Source: Pseudomonas abieticivorans
GTDB taxonomy: Bacteria; Pseudomonadota; Gammaproteobacteria; Pseudomonadales; Pseudomonadaceae
Assembly: GCF_023509015.1 (NCBI RefSeq)
Contig: NZ_CP094975.1
Location: forward strand, 627,501 to 691,500
Direction of reading: 5' to 3'
DNA length: 64,000 nucleotides
In this document: positions 1 to 8,928 of the stretch, in pieces
Numbering within the stretch: the stretch's first letter is position 1
Layout: the number at the start of each line of letters is the position of its first letter
Position numbers and translations under genes: made by a program
Notes under the pieces: model-generated
What the model saw: the letters and a program-made list of their open reading frames with translations, nothing else
Told to the model about the DNA's origin: nothing
Database searches by the model: none

Positions 1-2858
1 TGTTCGGGATGGGCCAGCAGGTACGCGACCAATTGCTTGCCAGCCGGCCCGTCGACATCGATCACCACCGCTTTGCCGATTGCCTCATGGGCCTGCAGCT
101 TGACCTCGATCTCGCCCAGCTCGATGCGAAAGCCTCGGATCTTCACCTGGTGGTCGATACGCCCCAGGTAGTCGATCACGCCATCGGTGCGGTAACGCGC
201 CAGGTCACCGGTGCGGTACAGGCGGCCACCACCCTGCTCACTGGTGTCGAAGGGGTCGGGAATGAAGCGCTCCGCCGTCAAGGCCGGGCGCTGGTGGTAG
301 CCCCGTGCAAGGCCGGCTCGGCCAACGTGCAATTCGCCCTGGCAACCCGGGGCGACAACGTTGAAGTCGCCGTCCACCAGGTACCAGGACAGGTCCGTGA
401 TCACCTCGCCAATGGGGCTCACGGCCGGCTGCGCCAGGTCAGCCTCGCTCAAGGCCCTGAAGGTCACGTGAACCGTGGTTTCGGTGATGCCGTACATGTT
501 GATCAATTGCGGCTGCCGATCGCCAAAGCGTTCGAACCACGGTGCCAGGTTGCCAACGACCAGGGCCTCACCACCGAAGATCACGTAGCGCAAGGCCAGG
601 GCTTGCTGCGCCTTGCCCGGATCACAGGCGATCGGGATCAGTGGGTTGAACGCCGAGGGCGTCTGGTTCAATACGGTTACCCGCTCGCGCACCAGCAAGG
701 CATGGAACTCCTCTGGCGAGCGCGCCACATCCCGGGGCACGATCACTGCGCTGCCCCCATGCAGCAGTGCGCCAAACAACTCCCACACAGAGAAGTCGAA
801 GGCGTAGGAGTGAAACACGCTCCACACGTCGCTCTCGTCGAACTGGAACTGGCCTTGGGTTGCCTGGAACAGGCGGATGACATTCTGATGGGGCAACAGG
901 GTGCCCTTGGGTTTGCCGGTAGAACCGGAGGTATAGATCACGTAAGCCAGGTTGTCGGGGCGGGTCACGCTGGGCAAGTCGGAGCTGGCGTAGCCCTCGA
1001 GGCCTTGCTCAAGGTCAATGTCAACGCTTTGAACACCTTCGGCCTGTGGTAGCAATTGTCGTACGCCAGCCTGGGTCAGGATCAAGGTAATACCGCTGTC
1101 CTCCAGCATGTAGGCCAGGCGCTCTTGCGGGTACTCAGGGTCTAGCGGCACATAGGCGCCACCGGCCTTGAGAATCGCCAGCAGCCCCACCACCATCTCC
1201 AGGCCGCGTTCCACCGCCAGCCCCACCCGCACCTCCGGCCCTACGCCGCGTTCGCGCAATTTGCGGGCCAGGCGGTTGGCGTGCTGGTTGAGGGCCTGGT
1301 AAGTCATGCGCTGCTGGCCAACGATCAAGGCCACGGCCCCAGGCGCCTTGGCGGCCTGCGCCTCGATCAGTTGGTGAAGGCATGACTCGCTGGCATGGCG
1401 GGTGCTGGCGGGGTTCCACTGGGCAATGGCCTGGTGCTGGTCTTGCGGGCTGAGCATCGTCAGGTCTGCCAGGCATTGCCGTGGCGCCTGCACCAGGCTG
1501 GCCAACAGGTTGAGCCAGTGCCCGCTCAGCCGCGCAACGGTCGGGGCAGCGAACTGTGCCGAGTCGTATTCCAGCACCGCATCAATGGCCTGTGGCGCGT
1601 AGTCTACGTCAAGGGACAGGGCAAACTTTGCCTGCTGCGCACCGGTCGGTAAAAACTCGACGGCCAGGTCACCCAGGCGCAGCGCCGACGCCTCATCGCC
1701 GTCCACGCGCCAGTTGAACACCGTGTGGAACTGCGTGTTGCCCGCGGCGCCATGGCTTTGTTGGTCGAGCAACTCGATAGGCCAATCGGCATGTTCCAGC
1801 ATCGCCAGCGAGTGCCGCCGCAGGGCATGTAAAAACTCAAGGCCAGACTGAGCCCCGTCCACTTGGACGCGATAGAGCTGGGTGTTGACGAAGTAGCCGA
1901 CCAGTTCCTGTATTTGCCCGCGGTTGCGCGCCGCATTGGGCACCCCGATGCAAAAGTCCGGCTGGCCACTGTAGCGCGCCAGTAGCAATTGCCAGGCCCC
2001 CAGCACGAAGGCAAAGGGGGTAAGGCCCAACGCCGTGCATTGCTCATGCAACTGCGCAACCAATGCCGGTGGCAGCGAAACGCGATGAAAGGCCGCCTGC
2101 CCGCTTCCCGCCACGCCGGGGTGGTCCGTCGGCAGTGCCAGGGGCGCGATGTCACCGCGCAAGTAATCCTGCCAGTAGGCCTGCGCACGCGCATAGTCGG
2201 GGCTATCGGGGTAGATATGGCGCTGCCAGTGCGCGTAGTCGGCGTACTGCACCGGTAAGGGCGCCAACTCGCTCGTATCGCCTGTCAGGGCCTGGGCGTA
2301 GGCGCTCATCAGGTCGCGCAGCAGAATGGGGTTGGACCAGGCATCGGAAACGATGTGGTGCATGTTCAGGAACAACACATGCTCATCCGCGCCCAGGCGA
2401 AACAGCACGCACCGCAGCAGCGGTGCCTGGCTCAAGTCAAAGGCGTGCTGCGACTCTTGCCGTAGACGTTGCGCCAATCGAGCTTGGCGCTGATGCTCGG
2501 GAACCTCGCTCAGGTCTTCACAGTGCAAGGCAGGTTGCGCATCGGCGACGACCGATTGGACGGGCTTGCCGTCAACCTCCTTGAACGCCGTGCGCAGGAT
2601 CTCGTGCCGGTCGATCACCTTACCCAGCGCGGCCTGTAAAGCCTGGGCCTGCAAATCGCCCTTAAGGTGCAGTGCCCGCGCCAGGTTGTAGGCGCAACTG
2701 GCAGGGTCAATCTGTTGCAACACCCAAAGGCGTTGTTGGGCGAACGAAGCCTGACACGTCAATGGCCGCCCCAGGCTGCGAATGATCGTTGGATCGTCCT
2801 TGTCGTCTGCCAGCAACAGCGCCAATAAATCATTGTCAGTCAGGGGGGTGGAAGACAT
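1..2858 (-). CDS. Pyoverdine non-ribosomal peptide synthetase, N-terminal part (C-A, Thr code), cut by window edge
   Basis: The 5' end of an NRPS gene; about 952 codons are visible before it leaves the left edge. The protein starts MSSTPLTDND and enters a condensation domain (about residues 20-450) with an intact HHIVSDAW active site. An adenylation domain follows (about 470-950). Its pocket residues, read against PheA, are D-F-W-N-I-G-M-V-H, the standard Thr code; the flanking segments SYAFDFSVWE, LNQTPSAF and NMYGITETTVH are clear. The carrier domain and everything after it lie outside the window. The ATG was chosen because it opens the C domain and has GAGGCA upstream. It has its own iron-starvation promoter, so it is a separate transcription unit downstream of fpvA. 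By colinearity it would add Thr after the (hydroxy)aspartate module. Confidence 0.9.
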   Translation of the reverse strand, partial: MSSTPLTDNDLLALLLADDKDDPTIIRSLGRPLTCQASFAQQRLWVLQQIDPASCAYNLARALHLKGDLQAQALQAALGKVIDRHEILRTAFKEVDGKPVQSVVADAQPALHCEDLSEVPEHQRQARLAQRLRQESQHAFDLSQAPLLRCVLFRLGADEHVLFLNMHHIVSDAWSNPILLRDLMSAYAQALTGDTSELAPLPVQYADYAHWQRHIYPDSPDYARAQAYWQDYLRGDIAPLALPTDHPGVAGSGQAAFHRVSLPPALVAQLHEQCTALGLTPFAFVLGAWQLLLARYSGQPDFCIGVPNAARNRGQIQELVGYFVNTQLYRVQVDGAQSGLEFLHALRRHSLAMLEHADWPIELLDQQSHGAAGNTQFHTVFNWRVDGDEASALRLGDLAVEFLPTGAQQAKFALSLDVDYAPQAIDAVLEYDSAQFAAPTVARLSGHWLNLLASLVQAPRQCLADLTMLSPQDQHQAIAQWNPASTRHASESCLHQLIEAQAAKAPGAVALIVGQQRMTYQALNQHANRLARKLRERGVGPEVRVGLAVERGLEMVVGLLAILKAGGAYVPLDPEYPQERLAYMLEDSGITLILTQAGVRQLLPQAEGVQSVDIDLEQGLEGYASSDLPSVTRPDNLAYVIYTSGSTGKPKGTLLPHQNVIRLFQATQGQFQFDESDVWSVFHSYAFDFSVWELFGALLHGGSAVIVPRDVARSPEEFHALLVRERVTVLNQTPSAFNPLIPIACDPGKAQQALALRYVIFGGEALVVGNLAPWFERFGDRQPQLINMYGITETTVHVTFRALSEADLAQPAVSPIGEVITDLSWYLVDGDFNVVAPGCQGELHVGRAGLARGYHQRPALTAERFIPDPFDTSEQGGGRLYRTGDLARYRTDGVIDYLGRIDHQVKIRGFRIELGEIEVKLQAHEAIGKAVVIDVDGPAGKQLVAYLLAHPE

Positions 2859-2909
2859 CGGTAATCTGCCTCGTCTCGAGTGGCGAAGGAATGGGAACTT
2901 CACCAAGAA

Positions 2910-2933
2910 ACGAAAGGCCAGGCGGGAAATTTA
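2910..2933 (-). promoter_or_regulatory. PvdS-type iron-starvation (IS) box
   Basis: On the minus strand this reads C-TAAAT, 16 bases, CGT, an exact match to the (G/C)TAAAT-N16/17-CGT consensus of promoters used by the ECF sigma factor PvdS. It ends about 50 bases before the ATG of the Thr-loading synthetase. Confidence 0.8.
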
Positions 2934-3003
2934 GACGCCCTGGGCAGGCGACTCGCCGGGGGCTGGCGAGTGGGCAGAGCCGCCGCGATAGGCCGCGACG
3001 TGA

Positions 3004-3033
3004 CTGCAGGAGCGGTGCAAACCGCTCCTGCAG
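3004..3033. terminator. Perfect 13-bp hairpin after fpvA
   Basis: Arms CTGCAGGAGCGGT and ACCGCTCCTGCAG pair perfectly around the loop GCAA. It lies 33 bases beyond the fpvA stop and upstream of the next synthetase promoter, so it probably ends the fpvA transcript. The core GGAGCGG is also that of common Pseudomonas REP sequences. Confidence 0.6.
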
Positions 3034-3065
3034 GTAGTGCATTGCCACGCGGGGCAACGCCTTGG

Positions 3066-5561
3066 TCAGAACTCGCCGCGCAGGGTCAGCATGTAGTTGC
3101 GAGGGTCGCCATAGAAGTTGCCGTTGGCGGCGCTGGACACAGTCTGATAATAGGTTTTATCGAACAGGTTGTTGGCATTGAGCGACACGGTCCAATGGTC
3201 ATCCACGCGATATTTCAGCAAGGCATCCCACACCGCATAACCGCTTTGCTTGTAGTCGAAGGGGATATTGGTTTGCACCACGGTACCGTTGCCATCGACC
3301 TGCGAGGTGGTACCGCTGACGTAGGTGGCGCTCTGCAGGTCGACACCACCGCCCACGGTCCAGTCCTGCAGCACGCCCGGCAGTTGGTAGGTGGTCCACA
3401 CCTTGAACTGGTGTTTGGGGGTAATAGTGCTCAAGGCCGTGCTGTCGGACTCGTTCTTGTTGTAGTTGTACACATAGCTGGACATCAGCATCCAGTCTTT
3501 CATGATCTCGCCCGAGGCTTGCAACTCGAAGCCCTTGCTGACGACCTCGCCCTGGTTGACGTAGCAGCAGCTGCCGCCGTATAGCACCGATGCCTGCGGG
3601 TAATTGGTGTCTTGCACCGCGCCATTTTTACGCTTGGTGTAGAACACGCCCAGGCTGGTGTTCAGGCGGCCATCGAACAACTCGCCCTTGATACCGACTT
3701 CGGAAGTATTGCCCACCAGCGGATCAAGCACATCGTTACTGCCGATCGGCCCTTTGAGGTAGCTTTGCTGGGGTTTGAAGATTTTCGAGTAGCTGCCATA
3801 CAGCGACCACTGCTCATCAAGGTCGTAGATGGCCCCAAAGTACGGCACGAACCGCGTCGGCTCGCGCATGTCGATGTCGCTCTGCACTACCCCGGCGTTG
3901 GTGTAGGTTTGCTCGAAGTGATAACGCGCCAGGCGCCCACCCAGGATGAACTTGAAGGGGTCGGCCAGTTGCAGCGACAGCCGGGTGTACATACCGTACT
4001 GCTCTTGGGTGTTGGGGCTGTAGTCGCGCGGGGTTGCCAGGGAGATCGAGGTAGGTTTCCAGTAGCCGGGGTCGAATACGTCGATCGGCACGCCGGTACC
4101 GGTGAATACCCCAGAGCCCTGCCAGCGGCTGGTCACGCGCTGGTAGTCGCCACCCAGCACAAACTCATGCTCGCGGCCAAAGGCTTCGAATTTGCCAGAG
4201 AGGTTGCTGTCCACCAGGTCTTGCTCGGTGGAGTACACGTTATAGCTGGCGCGCCAGACCGGCCCGGCCAGGGTCACGGGGTTCACCGCGTTACCGGACA
4301 CGGCTGCCAGCGCCCTGCCGGAGTCACGGGTATTGGTGTAGGAAACGTTCAGTTTCCAGTCGTTATCAAAGTAGTGGTCGACCTTGGTGAAAATCTCTTG
4401 CGAGATATTGTCCATGTAGGACCAGTTCTGGCCCAGGTTGGTGTGACGTGGCAGGCCGATATCGGCGCCGGTGGTGTAGCGCGGCAGCCCCAGCGAAGAG
4501 TTGGAGTGGGTGCTTTCATACATGCCGCCCAAGGTCAGCATGGTCTGGGGGGTCAAGTCGACTTCCACCACACCGTAAACGGTCGGCTTCTGTGTGGCCA
4601 GTTTGTCGGTGAAGTATTGGCGGTCGGTATAGGCCGTCACCAAGCGGCCGCGCACGTTGCCGCTGTCGGTCAACGGCCCGGTCAGGTCAACCTGCGAGCG
4701 ATAGTTGTCCCAGGAGCCAGCCGCCGCCTCGAACTTCAATTGGAAATCGGACAGGGGGCGCTTTCGTACCAGGTTGATCACGCCGCCTGGGTCACCCACA
4801 CCACCGAACAGGGCGCCCGAGCCGCGCAGTACTTCGACGTGGTCGAACTCAACCAGGTTGTACAACCGGCGCGAATAGAAGCTGGTGGCCACGGACGACA
4901 GTGCCATCGGCGCGGCGCCGTCGATCTGGATACTGTCGATGTTGAACCCACGCGAATAGAACTCGTAGGTATCACTGGTGGTTTTTTGCACCGTCACGCC
5001 CGGCGCGTACTTGAGCGCGTCCTGCAAGCTGGTGACACTGCGGTCTTCAAGCAATTGGCTGGTCAATACCGACACCGACTGCGGGGTGTCACGCAGGCTG
5101 GTTGGGGTCTTGGAGCCAACGCTCACGGCACCGGTGGTGTAGGAGCCGCTGTTCTCGGTCATCTCGCCCATGCCCTGGCTGGTGATGGCCGTGGACTGCA
5201 GCGTGATGCCGGTGTCGACGGCCGCCGCCGCCTCGAGGATGACCGTGCCGTTCTCGATGCGGAAGCTGTAGCCCGTACCGTCGAGCAGTAACTGCAGGGC
5301 CGTTTCGGACTCAAGGTTGCCGGAGACTCTGGAAGACTGGGCATTGCGGATCAGGTCGGCAGAGTAAATCACCTGCAAGCCGGTCTGCTGGCCGAACTCG
5401 CGCAGGGCGCTGTCCAGCGGCTGCTTGGGAATATCAACCTTCACAGGTTTTGCAAACGCCGTATTGCCTAACGACAGCAACGCTGCCGATAGGCAAATGA
5501 TGCCTGCGCCCTTGTGCAGTGAAGTCTTCTTGCGATGCCCTTGCCGATCCCCAGATCTCAT
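3066..5561 (-). CDS. fpvA: FpvA-type TonB-dependent ferric-pyoverdine receptor
   Basis: An outer-membrane receptor of 831 residues that would import the ferric siderophore made by the surrounding synthetases. A basic N-terminus and hydrophobic signal peptide (to about residue 37, ending NTAFA) are followed by an STN signalling domain (about 45-100, KVDIPKQPLDSALREFG), as in FpvA receptors that signal to an anti-sigma factor. The plug (about 140-260, with the VEVLRGSGALFGG region) and a 22-strand-type barrel follow; the protein ends in an aromatic residue (RGEF) as expected. The length fits FpvA. It lies 172 bases downstream of the one-module Asp synthetase. No exact IS box was found in that gap, so it may be read from upstream or from an FpvI-type promoter. 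No fpvR or fpvI gene is in the window. Confidence 0.88.
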   Translation of the reverse strand: MRSGDRQGHRKKTSLHKGAGIICLSAALLSLGNTAFAKPVKVDIPKQPLDSALREFGQQTGLQVIYSADLIRNAQSSRVSGNLESETALQLLLDGTGYSFRIENGTVILEAAAAVDTGITLQSTAITSQGMGEMTENSGSYTTGAVSVGSKTPTSLRDTPQSVSVLTSQLLEDRSVTSLQDALKYAPGVTVQKTTSDTYEFYSRGFNIDSIQIDGAAPMALSSVATSFYSRRLYNLVEFDHVEVLRGSGALFGGVGDPGGVINLVRKRPLSDFQLKFEAAAGSWDNYRSQVDLTGPLTDSGNVRGRLVTAYTDRQYFTDKLATQKPTVYGVVEVDLTPQTMLTLGGMYESTHSNSSLGLPRYTTGADIGLPRHTNLGQNWSYMDNISQEIFTKVDHYFDNDWKLNVSYTNTRDSGRALAAVSGNAVNPVTLAGPVWRASYNVYSTEQDLVDSNLSGKFEAFGREHEFVLGGDYQRVTSRWQGSGVFTGTGVPIDVFDPGYWKPTSISLATPRDYSPNTQEQYGMYTRLSLQLADPFKFILGGRLARYHFEQTYTNAGVVQSDIDMREPTRFVPYFGAIYDLDEQWSLYGSYSKIFKPQQSYLKGPIGSNDVLDPLVGNTSEVGIKGELFDGRLNTSLGVFYTKRKNGAVQDTNYPQASVLYGGSCCYVNQGEVVSKGFELQASGEIMKDWMLMSSYVYNYNKNESDSTALSTITPKHQFKVWTTYQLPGVLQDWTVGGGVDLQSATYVSGTTSQVDGNGTVVQTNIPFDYKQSGYAVWDALLKYRVDDHWTVSLNANNLFDKTYYQTVSSAANGNFYGDPRNYMLTLRGEF

Positions 5562-5606
5562 TGTGCTGCCCTGTTATTAATGGTTTGAATATGGTTGGCG
5601 TGGTGG

Positions 5607-5625
5607 GGGCAGGCTGAGCCTGCCC
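5607..5625. other. 8-bp hairpin upstream of fpvA
   Basis: GGGCAGGC and GCCTGCCC pair around a TGA loop about 45 bases upstream of the fpvA start. It could be a terminator for the NRPS transcript or a leader hairpin in the fpvA mRNA; the sequence does not decide. Confidence 0.4.
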
Positions 5626-5695
5626 TCCTGCGATCTACGTCGCCACCTACGCCAGCGTTAAAAGGCGTAGATGAGACGTATACGCAGACATAAAC

Positions 5696-5714
5696 CGGAA
5701 TAAATCTTATTTGC
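5696..5714. promoter_or_regulatory. Weak Fur-box-like palindrome upstream of fpvA
   Basis: The centre AATAA-GAT-TTATT (minus strand) is palindromic and AT-rich within high-GC DNA. It matches only about 11 of 19 positions of the GATAATGATAATCATTATC Fur consensus. It is the best iron-regulatory candidate between the upstream synthetase and fpvA. Confidence 0.25.
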
Positions 5715-5733
5715 AGGCGCGATAATTCACGGC

Positions 5734-8700
5734 TCAACCTTGGAATTCGCGCAGGCGCCGTGCTTTTTCCTCCAATTGCGCACGCTGTTCAGGTGGCAGG
5801 GCTTCCAGCTGCAGATAGGCCCGGGCGGTGGCTTCCAGTTTTTGTGCATCGGCCCCAGGTAGCTCGCCCAAGGCCTGTGCCAACCCCGCTACCGTGGGGT
5901 TGTCAAAGATGACGGCCGGGCTGATGTCGCAGCGCAGCACCTTGCGAATGCCGGCGACCAGCTTGATGGCCAGCAGCGAATGCCCGCCGGCCACGAAGAA
6001 GTCCTGGTGGATACCCAGCACCTCTTTACCGAGCAGGCGGGCCATGCGCTTGGCCAGCAGTTCTTCGAAGGCATTGCGCGGCGGGTCGCAGGGCGCGTCC
6101 TCTGCCACCGGACCTAGTAAGCCCAGTGCCCGGCGATCGACCTTGCCATTGGCCAGGCGCGGCAGTTGCGCAACGAGCTGGATACGCCGAGGCAGCAGGG
6201 CCGTCGGTAGGCGCTCGGCCAGCTCAAGGCGAATTCGCTGGATCGGCTCTGCCTCCCCAGCCTGCACCACGACGAACGCGGCAGGTTGCAAGCCGCTTTG
6301 GCCCTCATCGGCCGGCACGGCAATCACCACGACCTCCCTGACCATAGGCAGGCGCAATAGCTCGGCCTCAAGCTCACCTAACTCCACCCGAAAACCATTG
6401 AGTTTGACCTGTTGGTCCTTGCGGCCATGCAAGGTCAGAGTGCCGTCTGCGCGGTAGCGTGCCAGGTCACCGGTGCGATACAGGCGCTGCCCAGGGGCAA
6501 ACGGGTGGTCGACGAATACCTGATGCTCAGTGGCTGGCTGCAGGTAGCCACGGCACACTTGCAGCCCACCAATGTACAACTCGCCCAGTACGCCCACGGG
6601 CAGCAAGCGTTGTTGCGCGTCCAGCACGTAAACCTGGTTGCCCGCCAGCACCTGCCCCAAGGGGATCACCGGCTGCTGTGCCGCCGCAGGCGTGAGGGCT
6701 TGCACCATCACGCCAACGGTGGCCTCGGTGGGCCCGTAATGGTTGAACAGCCGGCAATCGGCACGCACCTGAAAAATCCGCTGGATAAGGCTGGGCGCCG
6801 GCGGCTCGCCCCCCAGGATCAGCGTGGCCGGCAGCCGTGGGTGCTCGGCTTCCAGCAAGGCGGCCAGGTGCGAAGGCACAATCTTCAGACAGTCGATATT
6901 GGACTCGGCCAGGTAGGCCGCAAAGCGCTCGGGCACGCGCATCGTTTCTTCATCGGCCACCTGCAGGCAGGCGCCGTTGTACAAGGCGCCAAACAGCGTG
7001 GTGTTGCCAAGGTCGGCGGCCACGCCCGAGGTGAAGCCAAACTGCGCACAGCTCTCAAGCCCCAGGGCTTGGCTGGCGCCGGCCAGGTAGTTGGCCAAGT
7101 GGCGGTGCTCGATGACCACGCCCTTGGGTACGCCGGTGGAACCGGACGTGAACAGGACGTAGGCGGCTTCATGCCCCTGCAACGGATAGGCGGCCGGGTA
7201 CGTGCCAGCCGCATCGCTGCCGACAAGTCCAGGGTCGAGCACCTTCAGGCCGCTAGCCAGCAGCTCGTGCGCGTTCGCCAATTGGCCGACAATCGTGGTC
7301 ACCCCCGCCTGGGCAGCGACCTGCAACTGCCGCGCCACCGGCCATTGAGGGTCCAATGGCAGGTAGGTCGCGCCCAGCCACCAGGTTGCCAGAATCGACA
7401 CCAGCAAATCGTTGCAACGCGGCAGCGCGATGGCCACCACCATGCCCGGCTGGATGCCCTGCTCGGCCAAATGCGCGGCCAGCGCCTGCGCCCGCTGGGC
7501 CAGTTGCCCGTAGCTCAGGCGCTGTTCAGCACAGACGATGGCGGCGACGCCCGGCGTTTGCGCCAACCACTGTTGCAGGCGTTGGGTCAGCAGTTGCGCA
7601 GGCTCGTTGGGGGCCACCGGGTTGAGCGCCAGCACGCGGGCCTGTTCGGCTTCGCCCACCAGGTTCAATTGGCCGATCGTAGTGCCCGGTTGGCTGAGCA
7701 CGTGTTGCAACAGGGCAACGTATTGCTCCAGCAAACGCTCGGCACTGGCCGCGCAGTAGCAGCCGGGGAGGAAATCCAGCAACAGTGCCTGGCAAGTACC
7801 GTTTGCCGCCATGTGCACCTGCAACAGCAACTCGCTGCCCTGCAACTGCGGCGTTTGATCGATGTGCCAACCCGCCGGCGTGCCAGCCGCATCGCGCAGC
7901 GTGGCGAACGCAAACGCCGGCCGCGCGCCGCCAAGCGGTGCCGGCCAGTACTCTTGCCACACCACGTGTTGCGCTAGTACCGCGCTGAATTCGGTCGCCC
8001 AGGCGTCAAACGGTTGCGCTTCATCCACGCGCAGGTTCACCGGCAAGGCCTTTTCCAGCACACCCGCGCACGGCGCGAAGTAGTCGTAATCTTCCCGGCT
8101 GTCGTGGTGCCAGGTGCCGAGTAACGCCGATTGCCCGCTGACCCGGCTCAATAGCGCCCACCACGCAGCCTGCAACACCTGAGCCGGTGCCATCGCAAGC
8201 ACCGCGGCCTTGCGCGCAAGTTCGTCCTGCAGGGCAGGCGCCAACGGTATCCGCACCCGTTCGGCACGCAGGCCTTGGGCCTCGCCCAGTCGGTAGGGCA
8301 GCGTTGCGCTGGCCGCCTGATCACCTTGCAGGTGGTTGCGCCAGTACCGGTCGGCCTCTGGGGCATCCTCGTCGAGGGCGGTTTCGGCGCGCCACTCCAG
8401 GTACTGCTCGAAACGTGGCGCATCTTCTGCCGGCTGGCTGTCGGGCACCTGATACAGCGTGGCCAGGCTATCGGCCAGCAGCGCCAGGCTAGGGCCGTCG
8501 ACCAGGCCATTGGCAACGGCCAGCGTCAGGCGCCAATGCCCCTCACCCAGTGTCGACAACAGCGCGCCGGCCCATGGCCCGTGCACCATGGAAAAAGGCC
8601 GCTGCCGCCATGCCTCAAGCCGTTGCTGCGCCGCCGAGGGCGTGAGCACGGCCGCTTCAGCCTCCAGCGGTACGGGCGTTGCCTCGGCGTCCGGGCATAA

Positions 8701-8928
8701 ACGCAAGCCATGGAACCCGGCGACCTGGCGCAAACGCGCGCTCAGCACCGGGTGCAGCCCCGGCAATGCCGCCAGCGCCCGTTGCAGGCGCGCCAGGTCC
8801 AGGCTGCCGCGAATATCCAGGACCCGTTCGCCGGTGGCTTCGCCAAAGGTGCGCGCGCCAGTCAAGGCCTGCAGCATGACCTGCTGTTGCGGGCACAGTG
8901 CAACGTTATCGACCATTAGCTCGCTCAT
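5734..8928 (-). CDS. Single-module NRPS (degenerate C, A with Asp code, T), substrate of the beta-hydroxylase
   Basis: A 1064-residue free-standing module. Residues 1-430 resemble a condensation domain, but the HHxxxDG motif is A139-N140-G-L-V-D-G, so both histidines including the catalytic one are gone. The adenylation domain (about 440-950) has pocket residues D-L-T-K-I-G-H-V-G, a textbook aspartate code shared with the first module of the upstream synthetase. The carrier domain follows with the pantetheine serine at about S984 (GGHSL). There is no thioesterase or epimerase. The ATG overlaps the stop of the preceding gene (ATGA), so the two are translationally coupled. That gene ends in an aspartyl beta-hydroxylase, so this Asp-loaded carrier is its likely substrate. 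How the peptide bond to this Asp is made is unclear from this protein alone. Confidence 0.9.
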   Translation of the reverse strand: MSELMVDNVALCPQQQVMLQALTGARTFGEATGERVLDIRGSLDLARLQRALAALPGLHPVLSARLRQVAGFHGLRLCPDAEATPVPLEAEAAVLTPSAAQQRLEAWRQRPFSMVHGPWAGALLSTLGEGHWRLTLAVANGLVDGPSLALLADSLATLYQVPDSQPAEDAPRFEQYLEWRAETALDEDAPEADRYWRNHLQGDQAASATLPYRLGEAQGLRAERVRIPLAPALQDELARKAAVLAMAPAQVLQAAWWALLSRVSGQSALLGTWHHDSREDYDYFAPCAGVLEKALPVNLRVDEAQPFDAWATEFSAVLAQHVVWQEYWPAPLGGARPAFAFATLRDAAGTPAGWHIDQTPQLQGSELLLQVHMAANGTCQALLLDFLPGCYCAASAERLLEQYVALLQHVLSQPGTTIGQLNLVGEAEQARVLALNPVAPNEPAQLLTQRLQQWLAQTPGVAAIVCAEQRLSYGQLAQRAQALAAHLAEQGIQPGMVVAIALPRCNDLLVSILATWWLGATYLPLDPQWPVARQLQVAAQAGVTTIVGQLANAHELLASGLKVLDPGLVGSDAAGTYPAAYPLQGHEAAYVLFTSGSTGVPKGVVIEHRHLANYLAGASQALGLESCAQFGFTSGVAADLGNTTLFGALYNGACLQVADEETMRVPERFAAYLAESNIDCLKIVPSHLAALLEAEHPRLPATLILGGEPPAPSLIQRIFQVRADCRLFNHYGPTEATVGVMVQALTPAAAQQPVIPLGQVLAGNQVYVLDAQQRLLPVGVLGELYIGGLQVCRGYLQPATEHQVFVDHPFAPGQRLYRTGDLARYRADGTLTLHGRKDQQVKLNGFRVELGELEAELLRLPMVREVVVIAVPADEGQSGLQPAAFVVVQAGEAEPIQRIRLELAERLPTALLPRRIQLVAQLPRLANGKVDRRALGLLGPVAEDAPCDPPRNAFEELLAKRMARLLGKEVLGIHQDFFVAGGHSLLAIKLVAGIRKVLRCDISPAVIFDNPTVAGLAQALGELPGADAQKLEATARAYLQLEALPPEQRAQLEEKARRLREFQG

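Noticed and set aside
3612..5291. A 559-codon open frame on the plus strand opposite fpvA
   Set aside because: The minus strand encodes a clear TonB receptor with signal peptide, plug and barrel. Long antisense frames are expected in high-GC DNA, and this one shows no recognisable motif.
5562..5733. An iron-starvation box for fpvA
   Set aside because: No TAAAT or one-mismatch form with a CGT 16-17 bases downstream was found on the minus strand. Only a weak Fur-like palindrome is listed.
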